Of a DNA stretch of 20,372 nucleotides, positions 7,318 through 14,704 are shown piece by piece. A program made the position numbers and the translations under genes. The number at the start of each line of letters is the position of its first letter. The stretch's first letter is position 1. This DNA is from Anaerolineae bacterium (GTDB lineage: Bacteria; Chloroflexota; Anaerolineae; B4-G1): positions 1-20,372 of the forward strand of contig JAUWOI010000014.1 in assembly GCA_030612185.1 (NCBI GenBank), in the 5' to 3' direction. Below the pieces are notes generated by a model that did no database searches, was not told the DNA's origin, and saw only the letters and a program-made list of their open reading frames with translations.

Positions 7318-9915
7318 GGGAATTCGGATGGCGCGGAGGAATTCGGCAGGGTTGGCGTGGCGCAGGATGATCTGCCAGCGGTAGCGACCGCGCAAGCGGG
7401 CGAAGAAGGGGGGCGCAGGGCCGATCAGGTCAGTCGCGGGGAGGCCACGCCGGGCCAACGTTTCGCGCAGAATCTCGACCAACGCTTCGGCCTCGGCCCG
7501 GGCGCGGGATGGGCTGGTATTCTCGTAGACCAGTTTCGCCAGGCGACGGTAGGGCGGGTAGCCCTGTTCCCGACGGAAGGCCAATTCGCGAGCGGCGAAC
7601 CCGGCGTAATTGTGGGCGGCCGCGGCGACGACGGCGTAGTGGTCGGGGTTGTACGTCTGGAGGATGACTCGCCCGCCAAGAAGCCCCCGCCCGGCTCGCC
7701 CAGCCACCTGGGTCAGCAACTGGAAGGTGCGCTCACCGGAACGGAAGTCGGGCAGGTTGAGCGCGGTGTCGGCCGAGATGATACCGACGACGGTCACCAG
7801 CGGCAGATCGAGCCCCTTGGCGATCATCTGCGTGCCGACGAGGACGTGGGCCAACCCGGTGCTAAAGAGATGGAGAATGGCGGCGTGAGCGGCGTGGTTG
7901 CGGGCAGTGTCACGGTCCCAGCGCAGGGTGCGGACATCGAGCCAACGCTGGTGCACTTCTCGCTCCACCCGCTCGGTGCCCAGGCCGAAGTAGCGGATGC
8001 GCTTGCCCCCGCACTGGGGGCAGCGCTCGGGGCGGGGCTCGCGGGAGTTGCAGTGGTGGCAGACCAGGCGGGCGTGGGGGCTGTGATAGGTCAGTGGGAT
8101 GTCGCAACGGGCACATTTCACGACGTGACCACAATCGCGGCAGAGGACGAATGTAGCAGTTCCCCGCCGGTTGAGAAAGAGGATGACCTGCTCACCCTGC
8201 CCCAACGCCTCGTCCATCGCCCGCTGGAGGGCACGGCTGAAGATGGAACGGTTGCCGGCGCGCAGTTCGGCCCGCAGGTCCACGATCTGCACCGGGGGCA
8301 GGTCTATGTAACAAGCGCCAGCAGAGCCGTCGTGCAGCGCGTGATAGCGAATGTGGGGGATGCGGTAGCGGGTCTGGAGGTCGTGCAGGCGGCGGGTGTG
8401 CCCCATGATGCGGCGGGGCATCTCCAGCAGCGTGAACTGGCCGCGCTGGGCGCGATGGTAGGATTCAAGGCTGGGGGTGGCGGAACCGAGGATGACTGAC
8501 GCGCCGGTCATGCGGGCCAGTTCGAGCGCTGCGTCGCGGGCGTGATAGAAAGGTGCCAGGGGTCCAGGAGGAAGACGATCGTGTTGCTTAGCCCCTTCCT
8601 CAAATCCTATCTCTTCTTGTTTGTAACTGTCGTCGTGTTCCTCATCCAGAACAATGAGCCCGATGTTGGGAAGAGGGACGAAAAGAGCAGAGCGCGGACC
8701 AATGACAACGCCCACCAAGCCGGCACGGGCACGACGCCATGTGTCGTACCGTTCGCCGTCGGTGAGCGCGCTATGGAGAATGGCGATACGCCGGCCAAAG
8801 CGTGCTCCGAAACGATGTGCTGTCTGCGGTGTCAGGCTGATTTCGGGTACCAGCACGATGGCCTGTCGGCCTCGCGCCAGCACCTCGGCGACGGCTCGCA
8901 GGTAGATCTCTGTCTTGCCAGATCCGGTCACGCCGTGGAGTAGATAAGTAGATGCGGAATGAGTAGATGAGGAACCCCCTTCCCCATTTGCTCGTCCCTC
9001 ATTTACTCGTCTACTCACTCTACTTATTCCTTCCCTGATCTCCTCCCATACCGCCTGCTGATCCGACGTCAGGTGCGGAGGACTGTCGGGAACGAAGGTT
9101 GCATCGGCCAGCGGGTCACGCCAGACTTCCTCGATGTCGAAAGTAACGAGCCCTCGCTCGGCCAGTTTGTTGAGGTGGTAGCGGGTGCAGCCAGTCTCGG
9201 CATAGACCCAACTGACGTCTACCGGGCCACCTTCGGTGCGCAGGAACTCGACGATGGAGGGATAACATTCGCTCTTCAGCCCGGCCATCGCTGTGTCTGG
9301 GTCAACGTCGAGGGCTGTCCATTCAATTGTGCGCACCTGTTTTGGACGAGCGCGGGGCGGTGCCAGGAAGGGGGACTTGGCGATCACTCCCCGGCGAGCA
9401 AGCTGAGACGCAGCACGGCGCCATTGTTGGCGGGGCAGCAGGCGGTCCAATTGTCGCCCACGCAACTGGCCCTTGGAATCCAGCACTGTGATCAATCGCT
9501 CCTGGGCTTCCGTTCGCACGTCCCGAGGCTTGATCTCCCCCGTCAACTCGACCTGTACATCGGCGTATCCGACTACACCAGGTGGCAGCATCAGCATTAG
9601 GCATCTCCAGAGCGGCGCCAGGCACTCGCGACTCATCCAGCGGGCCAGCGCGATCTGGGCCGGCGTGAGGACGGGTTCGGGGTCCACCAGCGATTCGACG
9701 GGGCGGGTCTCGGGGACGGGGGACTCGTCACTGAGAGCGACGACGACGCCGTAGAGCCGGCGGGGGCCGAAGGGGACGACGACGAGAGAGCCCGCCACCA
9801 AGCGGCCTTGCAGTTCGTGTGGCAGGTGGTAGGTGAAGGTGGGGGCAGCCGCGCCCGGGGCCGGTGTCTTGACCGTAGAAAAGACGACTACATCAGCAAA
9901 CGGACCGGATTCCAT
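7276..9915 (-). CDS. priA: Primosomal protein N' (replication restart helicase PriA)
   Basis: 879 residues. PriA is a 3'-to-5' helicase that recognises stalled forks and reloads the replisome. The N-terminal DNA-binding region is followed by Walker A GVTGSGKTE (about residues 328-336), the VPEISLTPQ block, DEEHDDSYKQEE (Walker B DEEH), GSATPSLES, and the zinc-binding cysteines in CRDCGHVVKCARCDIPL and CHHCNSREPRPERCPQCGG. Next come GTERVE, GTQMIAKGLDLPLVTVVGI and QVAGRAGRG. It is longer than the E. coli protein (732 residues) because of insertions at about residues 296-325 (repeat-derived, just before Walker A), 432-452 (between SYKQEE and YHARDAA) and 505-530. ATG 9915 lies 8 bp after a heptamer array that supplies the only GAGGAG-like ribosome site. 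The last 13 codons are duplicated beyond the AbiE islet. Confidence 0.95.
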   Translation of the reverse strand: MESGPFADVVVFSTVKTPAPGAAAPTFTYHLPHELQGRLVAGSLVVVPFGPRRLYGVVVALSDESPVPETRPVESLVDPEPVLTPAQIALARWMSRECLAPLWRCLMLMLPPGVVGYADVQVELTGEIKPRDVRTEAQERLITVLDSKGQLRGRQLDRLLPRQQWRRAASQLARRGVIAKSPFLAPPRARPKQVRTIEWTALDVDPDTAMAGLKSECYPSIVEFLRTEGGPVDVSWVYAETGCTRYHLNKLAERGLVTFDIEEVWRDPLADATFVPDSPPHLTSDQQAVWEEIREGISRVSRRVNEGRANGEGGSSSTHSASTYLLHGVTGSGKTEIYLRAVAEVLARGRQAIVLVPEISLTPQTAHRFGARFGRRIAILHSALTDGERYDTWRRARAGLVGVVIGPRSALFVPLPNIGLIVLDEEHDDSYKQEEIGFEEGAKQHDRLPPGPLAPFYHARDAALELARMTGASVILGSATPSLESYHRAQRGQFTLLEMPRRIMGHTRRLHDLQTRYRIPHIRYHALHDGSAGACYIDLPPVQIVDLRAELRAGNRSIFSRALQRAMDEALGQGEQVILFLNRRGTATFVLCRDCGHVVKCARCDIPLTYHSPHARLVCHHCNSREPRPERCPQCGGKRIRYFGLGTERVEREVHQRWLDVRTLRWDRDTARNHAAHAAILHLFSTGLAHVLVGTQMIAKGLDLPLVTVVGIISADTALNLPDFRSGERTFQLLTQVAGRAGRGLLGGRVILQTYNPDHYAVVAAAAHNYAGFAARELAFRREQGYPPYRRLAKLVYENTSPSRARAEAEALVEILRETLARRGLPATDLIGPAPPFFARLRGRYRWQIILRHANPAEFLRAIRIPPGWRVDVDPVSVL
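8941..9028. repeat. GTAGATGAG-type repeat forming an imperfect hairpin inside priA
   Basis: Two arms (8941-8972 and 8997-9028) made of tandem 7-8 bp units such as GTAGATAA/GAGTAGAT, with the second arm inverted, flank a loop of about 24 bp. The segment reads in frame through priA as a Ser/Arg/Gly-rich stretch immediately upstream of the Walker A strand, where typical PriA proteins have a short loop. Its base composition and simplicity differ from the surrounding priA sequence. Confidence 0.7.
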
Positions 9916-9923
9916 CCAGATTC

Positions 9924-10014
9924 AACCGCTCCTCGCTAACCGCTTGCCGCTAACTGCCAACTGCTGGCTGCTAACGACTAACGGCTGATTGTTAACTGCT
10001 GACTGCTAACTGCT
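9924..10014 (-). repeat. Array of 13 heptamers, consensus AGCAGTT
   Basis: On the minus strand, thirteen contiguous 7-bp units run without loss of register: three exact AGCAGTT plus variants such as AGCAGTC, AGCCGTT, AGTCGTT, GGCAGTT and AGCGGTT. The array starts one base after the permease stop codon and ends 8 bp before priA ATG, so it is essentially the entire intergenic region. A second array of the same family lies at 20282-20316. It resembles the short tandemly repeated repetitive (STRR) heptamers described in filamentous cyanobacteria. Confidence 0.85.
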
Positions 10015-10015
10015 A

Positions 10016-10834
10016 TCAGACCTCCTCGCCGAAGCGAGGGCTGTAGCGCAGGAATACAAGGTAGCCGACGACAAGCACGACCAGCGCAGTGACGGCGGTG
10101 CGCAGCAGGAAGTCGAGGCCCGTCGGCCCGCCCCGGTAAAGCAGATCGCGGTAGGAGGCGATGATAGAGGCCATCGGATTCAGGCGGCGCAGCCAGAGTT
10201 GGGCGTCGAAGGTGATCCCCAGCGCAGTGATCTGTTGTGGAACGTCTTGGATTGGGTAAAACACTGGCGTCAGGAAGAAGCAGGCCAGCATGACCACGCC
10301 CAGGATGATCTGTGTGTCCCGGAAGAAAACGTTGAGGGTGGTGAGGAATAATGTCAGCCCGATAGTAAATGCCACCTGGATCAGAATGGTGATTGGCAGG
10401 AGCAGTACCCACCAGGTCAGTGGAGCGCCGGAGACAAGCACCAGGATGAAAAAGATAGGCAGGGCGATGAGGAAATTGACCAGGTTGGACAGCACGGTGG
10501 AGATAGGAAGCACCTCGCGGGGAAAGTAGACTTTTTTGATGAGGTGGGCGTTGCTGACGATGCTGCCGGTGGCCTGGAAGACCGCATCGTTGAAGAAATT
10601 CCAGGGCAACAACCCGCACAGCAGGAGAACCGAATAGTGGGCAGTACTCTCATCGCCACCGCGCAGTATGGTATAGACGGCGGTGTAGACGATCATCATC
10701 AATAGGGGGTTGAGCCATGACCAGACGATACCCAGGGCAGAACTTTTGTAGCGCACCTTCAGATCGCGCATGACCAGGTTGCGGATCAACTCCCGATATT
10801 GCCAGAGTTCGCGCAGGTGGCGCATGATATTCAT
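10016..10834 (-). CDS. ABC-2 type polysaccharide/LPS export permease (Wzm-like)
   Basis: 272 residues from ATG 10834, chosen because GGAGG lies about five bases upstream and the protein then begins in the family manner (MNIMRHLRELWQYRELIRNL, then VMRDLKVRYK). About six hydrophobic helices follow, with the family features SALGIVWSWLNPLLMMIVY, the LLPWNFFNDAV segment, the NAHLIKKVYFPREVLPIS loop and RLNPMASIIASYRDLLYRG. Such permeases pair with a Wzt ATPase to export O-antigen, teichoic-acid or other glycan chains across the inner membrane. It lies 10 bp downstream of a GT4 glycosyltransferase in the same operon, which supports glycan export. The ATPase is not found: downstream is priA, and nothing else here encodes an ABC ATPase, so the partner must lie elsewhere. 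Confidence 0.88.
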   Translation of the reverse strand: MNIMRHLRELWQYRELIRNLVMRDLKVRYKSSALGIVWSWLNPLLMMIVYTAVYTILRGGDESTAHYSVLLLCGLLPWNFFNDAVFQATGSIVSNAHLIKKVYFPREVLPISTVLSNLVNFLIALPIFFILVLVSGAPLTWWVLLLPITILIQVAFTIGLTLFLTTLNVFFRDTQIILGVVMLACFFLTPVFYPIQDVPQQITALGITFDAQLWLRRLNPMASIIASYRDLLYRGGPTGLDFLLRTAVTALVVLVVGYLVFLRYSPRFGEEV

Positions 10835-10844
10835 ATGGCCTCCG

Positions 10845-12047
10845 TCAAGTCTTCGGTGTGAGGATGCTGCGGTAAATGGTGAGCAGATGCCGCCCGGCGC
10901 GCTCCCAGGAGAAGTGGCGAGCAGCACGCTCCCGTAGTCTCCGTCCCAATTCGATACGCCGCCGTGGGTCGTTCAAGAGACCAGCGATGGCGTCGGCCAG
11001 TGCAGCCGGATCGCCGGTCCGTTCGGCGTACACACCCAGCGAGCCCAGGTACTCCCGGCTGACCGGGGTGTCGAAGGCGATGGTGGGCAGCGCCATCGCC
11101 ATATAGTTCAGGATCTTGCCGCAGCCCTCGGTAGCGGAGAGTTTCGGGGCCACAGCGACGTCGCCTAGTGCCAGGTGGGCTGGGGCCTCCTTGTAGATCA
11201 CCTTGCCGGTGAAGGTGGTCCGGTCGGCTACCCCCAGGTCGGATGCCATCTGCTGGTAGTGGGGGACGCCGGGGAAGCCCATAATCAGAAAATGCGCATC
11301 CACCCCGCGTTGCTTGAGAATTTGCGCCGCCTGCACCAGCAGCGGCGTGCCCTGCCACTGGGCGAGGAGCCCCAAGTAGGCGACGATGGGACGGCTGGCC
11401 GGGATACCCAGAGCCGCCTTGCGAGTTGCGACTTCCTCGGAAGTGAGCACGTCGGGCCGAAAAAAATCCAAGTTGACGCAGTCTGGCAGCGGGTAAACGC
11501 GACGGGCACTGCAGTTGAAATCGCGCTCCAGCAGGATAGCGCCCAGTTGGCTGCTGGTGATGATGACATCGGCCATCTGGTCAATGCGCAGTTCCAGCAG
11601 CCGCGCCCAGCGGTACCACAGCCCTTCGGGGCTGAGAAAATGATGATCTACCATCTCGCTGGTCATGCTGCCCTGAAAGTCGAGCAAGAGTGGCACACGC
11701 TGGATTCGGCTCAGGAAATAACCGATGAACGCACCCTCATGCGTGTGACTGTGGATAATGTCGAAGCGGCGGCGCAGCACGACTTTCAATCCGGTCCAGG
11801 CCAGAAAAGCGTCGAAGGCGATTTTATGCAGCGAAGAACCGACCTCGTAATCGGCGCGCCATGGCGTGGGCCGAGTGCGCACAATCTCCAGGTCGGGCAA
11901 ATCGCGCCCCAGGTAATAGGTGATGATCGTCACCTGATGACCCAGTCTTTGAAGTACCCGCGCCTCCTCCAAGATACGCACGTGCCCACCGTAGTCGGAG
12001 AAGAAGGAGGTGGGGGCGATCATCAGGATGCGGTATGTCTCGGTCAA
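10845..12047 (-). CDS. Glycosyltransferase family 4 (GT-B) protein
   Basis: 400 residues. The N-terminal half has the acceptor-domain pattern RILMIAPTSFFSDYGGHVRI, ARVLQRLGHQVTIIT, and FDIIHSHTHEGAFIG. The C-terminal half has the donor-domain pattern RPIVAYLGLLAQWQGTPLLVQA, HFLIMGFPGVPHYQQMA, then VAPKLSATEGCGKILNYMAM, which corresponds to the GT4 E-x7-E-like nucleotide-sugar region. It would transfer a sugar from a nucleotide donor to a growing cell-surface glycan at the cytoplasmic face. The start is TTG at 12047; an ATG eight codons in is an alternative but would clip the first beta strand. It lies 28 bp after the tyrA-like gene and 10 bp before the export permease. The sugar and linkage cannot be told from sequence. 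Confidence 0.85.
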   Translation of the reverse strand: MTETYRILMIAPTSFFSDYGGHVRILEEARVLQRLGHQVTIITYYLGRDLPDLEIVRTRPTPWRADYEVGSSLHKIAFDAFLAWTGLKVVLRRRFDIIHSHTHEGAFIGYFLSRIQRVPLLLDFQGSMTSEMVDHHFLSPEGLWYRWARLLELRIDQMADVIITSSQLGAILLERDFNCSARRVYPLPDCVNLDFFRPDVLTSEEVATRKAALGIPASRPIVAYLGLLAQWQGTPLLVQAAQILKQRGVDAHFLIMGFPGVPHYQQMASDLGVADRTTFTGKVIYKEAPAHLALGDVAVAPKLSATEGCGKILNYMAMALPTIAFDTPVSREYLGSLGVYAERTGDPAALADAIAGLLNDPRRRIELGRRLRERAARHFSWERAGRHLLTIYRSILTPKT

Positions 12048-12075
12048 TGCGCCTGGCCTGGTCTCTGGTGCAGAA

Positions 12076-13086
12076 TTATTTCTTCGAGCCTGTCCCTTTC
12101 CTCAGTCGGGTGCTCAGGCGCTCGCCGAGGAACATCCTCCCGATCTGCGCGCCCGCTGTGGACACGTGTTCTGTGCTGACATTGCCTTCTCTCCCCCACA
12201 TGCCTCGTTCCCGCTCCTCAATCCAGCGTTTCCGTCCCTCGGCGGCTGCGACGAAGACTGCATCCAACCCCTCCGCGTCGTCGTGGGTCAGCAGATCGCG
12301 CAAGTGCACCAACTCGCTCAGGAGGACATTGAGCCGCAGCAGAACGTTCTGACGGTTGAGAAAGACGGCGGTGTGGCGCTCGTGGATGTCATCAGTGGTT
12401 CCGGTGGCGGCGGCGAAACGGTAGCCGGCTAACTTGCGCATCTCTTGCCATCCGGGAGTGTCCACGGTGGCTCGCAGCAATGCGATACCCAGCAAGTCGG
12501 GCAGCCCCTCGACGCCAGCCTGTAGCCCATCGTGCTCGGTAACGTCAATGAAGAAAGGATGGGCCTCGAGTGACTTGACCAGCCTGGCGAAGGTGTCAGT
12601 CACAGCGCCGGAAGTTCTGGCCAGCGCGGTGAGGCAATAGAGCGCCCCCCTCAGTAGGTCGGCGCTGGCTGCGTCGAGCCCCTCCGAGGGTTCCAAGCCG
12701 ACGATGGCCGGATTGAGAACAGGGTGACCGCCGACGAAAAAGACACTCTCTGGCAGAAGTTCATCAGCCCAGTGCATCACCGGGGCCTTGAGGCGCGCCG
12801 TGTCGGTGACGAGACAGCCGGGTTGGAGGTGCGGCGCGATGGCGGCGAAGGTCTCGCGGATAGCGGTGAGCGGCACGGCGACGATGACCAGGTCAGCGTC
12901 CTGACACGCCCGGCCCGGCTTACGCTCCACCCGGTCGAAGGCACCCCGGGCACGTGCCAGGTCGGCCGCTACGGCGTCGGCGTCATAGCCGACGATCTGG
13001 AGCGACTCTTCCTGCGCCTTCAACCCCAAGGCGATAGAGACGCTGATGCAATCGGTACCGATGATCGCGACTTGTTTGAAATCCAT
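12076..13086 (-). CDS. Prephenate/arogenate dehydrogenase-like protein with altered glycine motif
   Basis: 336 residues from ATG 13086, with GAGGGA upstream (a TTG seven codons earlier is less likely). The layout is TyrA-like: an N-terminal Rossmann fold, the second-strand acidic residue in IVGYD (D35) favouring NAD, DLVIVAVPL, LVTDTARLK, and the GGHP block (H121). A helical C-terminal dimerisation domain follows. TyrA converts prephenate to 4-hydroxyphenylpyruvate in tyrosine synthesis. The usual GxGxxG dinucleotide loop is replaced: residues 10-15 read GTDCIS, so the second and third glycines are Asp and Ser. Activity is therefore uncertain and a repurposed or decayed paralogue is possible. 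The final 40 residues form a polar tail. It lies 17 bp after the HD gene in the minus-strand operon. Confidence 0.75.
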   Translation of the reverse strand: MDFKQVAIIGTDCISVSIALGLKAQEESLQIVGYDADAVAADLARARGAFDRVERKPGRACQDADLVIVAVPLTAIRETFAAIAPHLQPGCLVTDTARLKAPVMHWADELLPESVFFVGGHPVLNPAIVGLEPSEGLDAASADLLRGALYCLTALARTSGAVTDTFARLVKSLEAHPFFIDVTEHDGLQAGVEGLPDLLGIALLRATVDTPGWQEMRKLAGYRFAAATGTTDDIHERHTAVFLNRQNVLLRLNVLLSELVHLRDLLTHDDAEGLDAVFVAAAEGRKRWIEERERGMWGREGNVSTEHVSTAGAQIGRMFLGERLSTRLRKGTGSKK

Positions 13087-13103
13087 TGTGGTACTTCCCT
13101 CAC

Positions 13104-13634
13104 TCAATTCAGATTATCGGCCGCTTGCAATGCGGCCAGCAGTTGATCTTCCTCGGTTTGACGACCGGTCAGCCTGTCCTGGTGTCGCCGGATGAGGGCG
13201 ACAGTAAGAGGCGTGCAGTTGGCCTCCTGAGCCCAGCGCGATCCCACCTCCGGGTGCTGGGCATGGACGACGAAGGGGAGACGCCAACCTCGCGGTTCCC
13301 CCTGGCTCAGGCGGGCTAGTAAGCACGGCGCAAAGTGCTCCAGGAGCACAATGATCGCCCGCTGCCACGCAGGCAGCCGGGCGACGGCCTTGCCCACGTC
13401 GTGCAACAGTGCCGCCGCCAGAAGTTGCGGGTTCGTGTGGCCTGCCTGGCGCAGCGCGTGGTACACTGCCAGGGCGTGGTGCTGATCCTGGACAGCCTGA
13501 CAGCGGAAAAGCGCCTGTGCTTCCGGCGTCAAGATGCATATAGCCTGCTCTACCTCCTCCTCTGAAACCCGCGCGGTCGATGCTCGCAGGAACTGTCCCG
13601 CGCGGTAGCGGAGCGCGCTGGTCGGTTGACCCAT
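13104..13634 (-). CDS. HD-domain protein (putative metal-dependent phosphohydrolase)
   Basis: 176 residues from ATG 13634, which overlaps the upstream stop by one base (TGATG), implying coupled translation. It shows the HD-domain pattern: QDQHHALAVYHAL (His about 52), then AAALLHDVGKA (H78-D79) and a later LIRRHQDRL helix. HD proteins hydrolyse phosphoesters, often nucleotides, with bound metal. The protein is short, without other domains or membrane segments. The substrate is unknown. The gene sits between an M50 protease gene and the tyrA-like gene, with 17 bp to the latter. Confidence 0.78.
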   Translation of the reverse strand: MGQPTSALRYRAGQFLRASTARVSEEEVEQAICILTPEAQALFRCQAVQDQHHALAVYHALRQAGHTNPQLLAAALLHDVGKAVARLPAWQRAIIVLLEHFAPCLLARLSQGEPRGWRLPFVVHAQHPEVGSRWAQEANCTPLTVALIRRHQDRLTGRQTEEDQLLAALQAADNLN

Positions 13635-14266
13635 CAAAAGAGCAGCAACAGGTTCAATAAGAGCCCATACACTGGCGCGATCACCATTCCGATCAGATTC
13701 ACCCCTATCCGCGGGAGGATGAAGAGCAGCACGGCCAGGATGAGCGTGCCAAAGGGGCGCAAGCGTAGCAGGTCATCTCCCCAGCGGGGCGGCAGCAGAC
13801 CCATCAGGATTTTCTCCCCATCCAGAGGGTAGATGGGGATAAGGTTAAAGAGCATCAGGCTCAGATTGATCCCGATGGCGACGAGCAACAGGTGTCCGAT
13901 GCTAAAGTCCCCTGTATACGAATCTATCCAGCCCAAACGAAAGGGGATAGCGAGCAGCATGGCCAGGACAAAGTTGGAGAAGGGGCCGGCTGCCGCGCTG
14001 ATGGCCATGCCTGCCCGGGGATTCGTGCGCATCTGATAGGGATTGACGGGCACTGGCTTGCCCCAGCCGAAGCCGGAGAACAGCAACAGCAGGCTACCGA
14101 TGGGGTCGAGGTGGGCCAGTGGGTTGAGTGTCATACGGCCCCGCATGCTGGCGGTGTCGTCTCCCAGTTGGTAGGCTGACCAGGCGTGGGCCCATTCGTG
14201 GATCGGGATGGCCAGGAACAGGATGATGAGCCGGACCAGGATGGTGGATACTGAAAGCCCAAACAT
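13634..14266 (-). CDS. Site-2 protease family protein (M50 zinc metalloprotease)
   Basis: 210 residues from ATG 14266, with GGGAG about nine bases upstream; an in-frame GTG at 14296 has no better support. It is a compact multi-helix membrane protein with the zinc motif HEWAH (residues 23-27) in the first helix, NPLAHLDPIG, and the third ligand in NLIPIYPLDG (D149), all typical of small bacterial M50B proteases that cut membrane proteins within the bilayer. There is no PDZ or CBS domain, so it belongs to the minimal class. It is the first gene of the minus-strand operon and overlaps the HD gene by one base. The substrate is unknown. Confidence 0.9.
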   Translation of the reverse strand: MFGLSVSTILVRLIILFLAIPIHEWAHAWSAYQLGDDTASMRGRMTLNPLAHLDPIGSLLLLFSGFGWGKPVPVNPYQMRTNPRAGMAISAAAGPFSNFVLAMLLAIPFRLGWIDSYTGDFSIGHLLLVAIGINLSLMLFNLIPIYPLDGEKILMGLLPPRWGDDLLRLRPFGTLILAVLLFILPRIGVNLIGMVIAPVYGLLLNLLLLF

Positions 14267-14307
14267 AGAGTGTATCTCCCGTTGTCTGTCGGTCACCGTA
14301 AGTGACA

Positions 14308-14345
14308 GTCCTCAATTATAACATGGTTGCCGGAAAGGAGCGAAC
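14308..14345 (-). promoter_or_regulatory. Probable promoter for the M50-HD-tyrA operon
   Basis: TATAAT lies on the minus strand at 14320-14315 with a start predicted near 14308, about 40 bp before the M50 ATG. The -35 region about 17 bases upstream is a poor match (TCGCTC), so the call rests on the -10 box and the position in the divergent gap. Confidence 0.45.
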
Positions 14346-14351
14346 GGACAG

Positions 14352-14380
14352 TTGCCCCTCTCCCCCGATGATGTTATAAT
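14352..14380 (+). promoter_or_regulatory. gatCA promoter (TTGCCC-17-TATAAT)
   Basis: A consensus TATAAT at 14375-14380 with a TTGCCC -35 box 17 bases upstream. The predicted transcription start near 14387 is about 23 bp before the gatC ATG at 14410. It probably drives gatC and gatA, and through overlapping stops and starts the following HEPN-MNT-TPR-ATPase genes. Confidence 0.7.
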
Positions 14381-14409
14381 CACCTCTCATGATCACCATG
14401 GAGAATGTG

Positions 14410-14697
14410 ATGAAACTAAGCCGGGAGGGAGTCGAACACATTGCCGAACTGGCCAGGCTGGCCCTGAGCGACGAAGAACTGGCCCTGTATCAGGAGCAAC
14501 TTTCGGCCATCCTGGAGCACTTCGGGCGGCTGCAGGAACTGGACACCGAGGCCATCCCTCCCACGGCGACCGTTCTGCCGCTGCGCAGCGTGATGCGCGC
14601 CGACGAACCGAGGCCCCCATTCTCCCGCGAGGACATCCTGGCCAACGCTCCCGCTGCTGAGGAGGGGTGTTTCAAGGTGCCGGCGGTGCTGGAATAG
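14410..14697 (+). CDS. gatC: Asp-tRNA(Asn)/Glu-tRNA(Gln) amidotransferase subunit C
   Basis: 95 residues, the usual GatC size. It begins [20 protein letters not shown], the family N-terminal helix, followed by the Y-x-E-Q-L-x-x-I-L block and the proline-rich wrap segment ([17 protein letters not shown], then [11 protein letters not shown]). ATG 14410 is preferred over ATG 14389 and 14398 because it has GGAG six bases upstream, matches the family start, and the earlier ATGs fall at the predicted transcription start. GatC stabilises the GatA-GatB interface in the enzyme that amidates mischarged Glu-tRNA(Gln) and Asp-tRNA(Asn). gatA follows after 7 bp; gatB is not in the window. Confidence 0.93.
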   Translation: MKLSREGVEHIAELARLALSDEELALYQEQLSAILEHFGRLQELDTEAIPPTATVLPLRSVMRADEPRPPFSREDILANAPAAEEGCFKVPAVLE

Positions 14698-14704
14698 AAG
14701 TGAT

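Noticed and set aside
7273..8499. Long open frame of 408 codons on the plus strand
   Set aside because: It is antisense to priA, whose motifs are unmistakable; the frame is open because of G+C-rich codon structure and shows no family motif.
9924..10014. Possible CRISPR array
   Set aside because: Units are contiguous 7-mers without spacers; no Cas gene is present.
11175..12179. Open frame of 334 codons on the plus strand
   Set aside because: Antisense to the GT4 glycosyltransferase and running into the tyrA-like gene; no recognisable domain.
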